From the NCBI GenBank assembly GCA_002482715.1, contig DLGN01000325.1, forward strand, positions 2,972 to 10,087: DNA of 7,116 nt, in the 5' to 3' direction. The translations under genes and the position numbers were made by a program. Below the pieces are notes generated by a model. That model ran no database searches, had not been told where the DNA came from, and worked only from the letters and a program-made list of their open reading frames with translations. The DNA is from Oxalobacteraceae bacterium UBA7693 (GTDB taxonomy: Bacteria > Pseudomonadota > Gammaproteobacteria > Burkholderiales > Burkholderiaceae_D). Positions 6,429 through 7,116 of the stretch are shown here, one piece after another (positions within the stretch are counted from its first letter, which is position 1; each line of letters begins with the position of its first letter).

Positions 6429-7116
6429 CTACTTCCAATCTCCACGCAATTCTTTCACCTGCTGCTGCAAACTTTCTGGTGAAATCTTCTCTGGATCTTG
6501 TGGCTCACCCACTACCAATTCTAAACGTGAGAAAGGTCCGCGGCGGAAAGAACGATGAAATGGGTTACCCTCATCACGCGACAGCAAGCTGCCCCATAGT
6601 CCACGCAATGCCATAGGAATTACAGGAACAGGGCTGCGTTCGACAATCTTCATCACACCGCCTTTGAACTCATTGATCTCACCATTACGGGTGAGTTTGC
6701 CTTCAGGGAAGATGCACACCAAATCGCCTTCATGCAAAGCCTGGGCGATATCGACAAAGGATTTTTCCATCAACCACGGATTGTCTTTTGCTGATGCAAT
6801 CGGAATCGCTTTCGCGGTGCGGAATACCCAAGACAAAAATGGAATTTTGAAAATACCGTGATCCATCACAAAGCGAATTGGGCGCGGGCTGTATGCCATG
6901 ATGACGATCGCATCCATGTAACTGACATGATTACAAACCAACACCGCAGCGCCTTCAGCTGGAATTTTATCGACGTTGACGCCTTTCACTCTATGCACCG
7001 TATGAATCAAAATCCATGCAACAAAGCGCATCAAAAATTCTGGCACCACACTGAAAATATAGATCGCCACCAAGGCATTCAAAATCGCCGTTGCCATGAA
7101 AATTTGATTCATACGG
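6429..7116 (-). CDS. PlsC-type lysophospholipid acyltransferase domain, probably the C-terminus of an MFS-acyltransferase fusion; cut by window edge
   Basis: Reading from the right edge on the minus strand, the frame has no stop before the ATG at 7112-7110 (the preceding codon is CGT), so the gene likely continues outside. The visible 227 residues carry all PlsC blocks: NHVSYMDA (61-68, the HX4D motif with H62 and D67), the GIFKIPFLSWVFR region (86-98), FPEGKLTRNGE (135-145) and VPVIPMAL (162-169). These enzymes move an acyl group from acyl-ACP or acyl-CoA to a lysophospholipid or glycerol phosphate at the inner membrane. Residues 4-23 form a hydrophobic helix followed by VPEFLMRF, which I recall as the junction after the last MFS helix in Burkholderiales proteins combining an LplT-like flippase with an Aas-like acyltransferase. 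If so, the Met at 7112 is internal. No SD can be judged with only 4 upstream bases. It converges on the operon and shares its terminator. Confidence 0.9.
   Translation of the reverse strand, partial: RMNQIFMATAILNALVAIYIFSVVPEFLMRFVAWILIHTVHRVKGVNVDKIPAEGAAVLVCNHVSYMDAIVIMAYSPRPIRFVMDHGIFKIPFLSWVFRTAKAIPIASAKDNPWLMEKSFVDIAQALHEGDLVCIFPEGKLTRNGEINEFKGGVMKIVERSPVPVIPMALRGLWGSLLSRDEGNPFHRSFRRGPFSRLELVVGEPQDPEKISPESLQQQVKELRGDWK

Noticed and set aside
6374..6861. Plus-strand open frames within the terminator and opposite the acyltransferase.
   Set aside because: The first starts inside the terminator loop, and both run antisense to conserved PlsC blocks with no protein resemblance.
1..7116. CRISPR arrays, insertion sequences, tRNA or rRNA genes, and phage or attachment-site marks.
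   Set aside because: No regularly spaced repeats, transposase or integrase frames, or RNA-gene-like segments were seen; nearly all of the window is conserved coding sequence.

Overview
The window looks like a chromosomal segment of a betaproteobacterium, most likely of the Burkholderiales (an Oxalobacteraceae genus such as Undibacterium would fit). This is inferred from moderate base composition, from protein character, and from an acyltransferase whose N-terminal sequence resembles the last helix and linker of the MFS-acyltransferase fusions I know from that order. No database search was possible.

Positions 2-6340 hold eight tightly packed plus-strand genes that read as one operon. In order they are: the C-terminal half of a flavin-dependent oxidoreductase of the COG2907 type, cut by the window start; a DUF1365 protein; a cyclopropane-fatty-acyl-phospholipid synthase (CFA) family methyltransferase; an exported chalcone-isomerase-like protein; an MFS transporter of the GPH/MFS_2 type; a DUF3833 lipoprotein; a short-chain dehydrogenase/reductase; and a small NTF2/SnoaL-fold protein. 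Five consecutive junctions (1462, 2700, 3269, 4549, 5085) are 4-bp stop/start overlaps of the ATGA or GTGA kind, so translation of the middle of the operon is probably coupled. The operon ends at a perfect 12-bp hairpin (6363-6393) with T-rich DNA on one side and A-rich DNA on the other. It can serve as a terminator for both strands.

From 6429 to the right edge, on the minus strand and converging on the operon, lies the acyltransferase part of a PlsC-type lysophospholipid acyltransferase. Its frame stays open to the edge, so it is probably the C-terminal domain of a larger MFS-acyltransferase fusion.

Taken together the operon looks like a machine that modifies membrane fatty acids. A flavoprotein, a DUF1365 protein and a SAM-dependent methyltransferase would act on unsaturated acyl chains. 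An SDR and an NTF2-fold protein could do further redox or ring chemistry. A transporter, an exported CHI-fold protein and a lipoprotein would act at the envelope. The methyltransferase keeps the SAM site but, by my alignment from memory, has Ser in place of the active-site Cys and Gln in place of the bicarbonate-binding His of classical CFA synthases. Its product may therefore not be a cyclopropane. A methylated or furan fatty acid, as made by a related set of genes in the Rhodobacter sphaeroides singlet-oxygen response, is the most interesting alternative.
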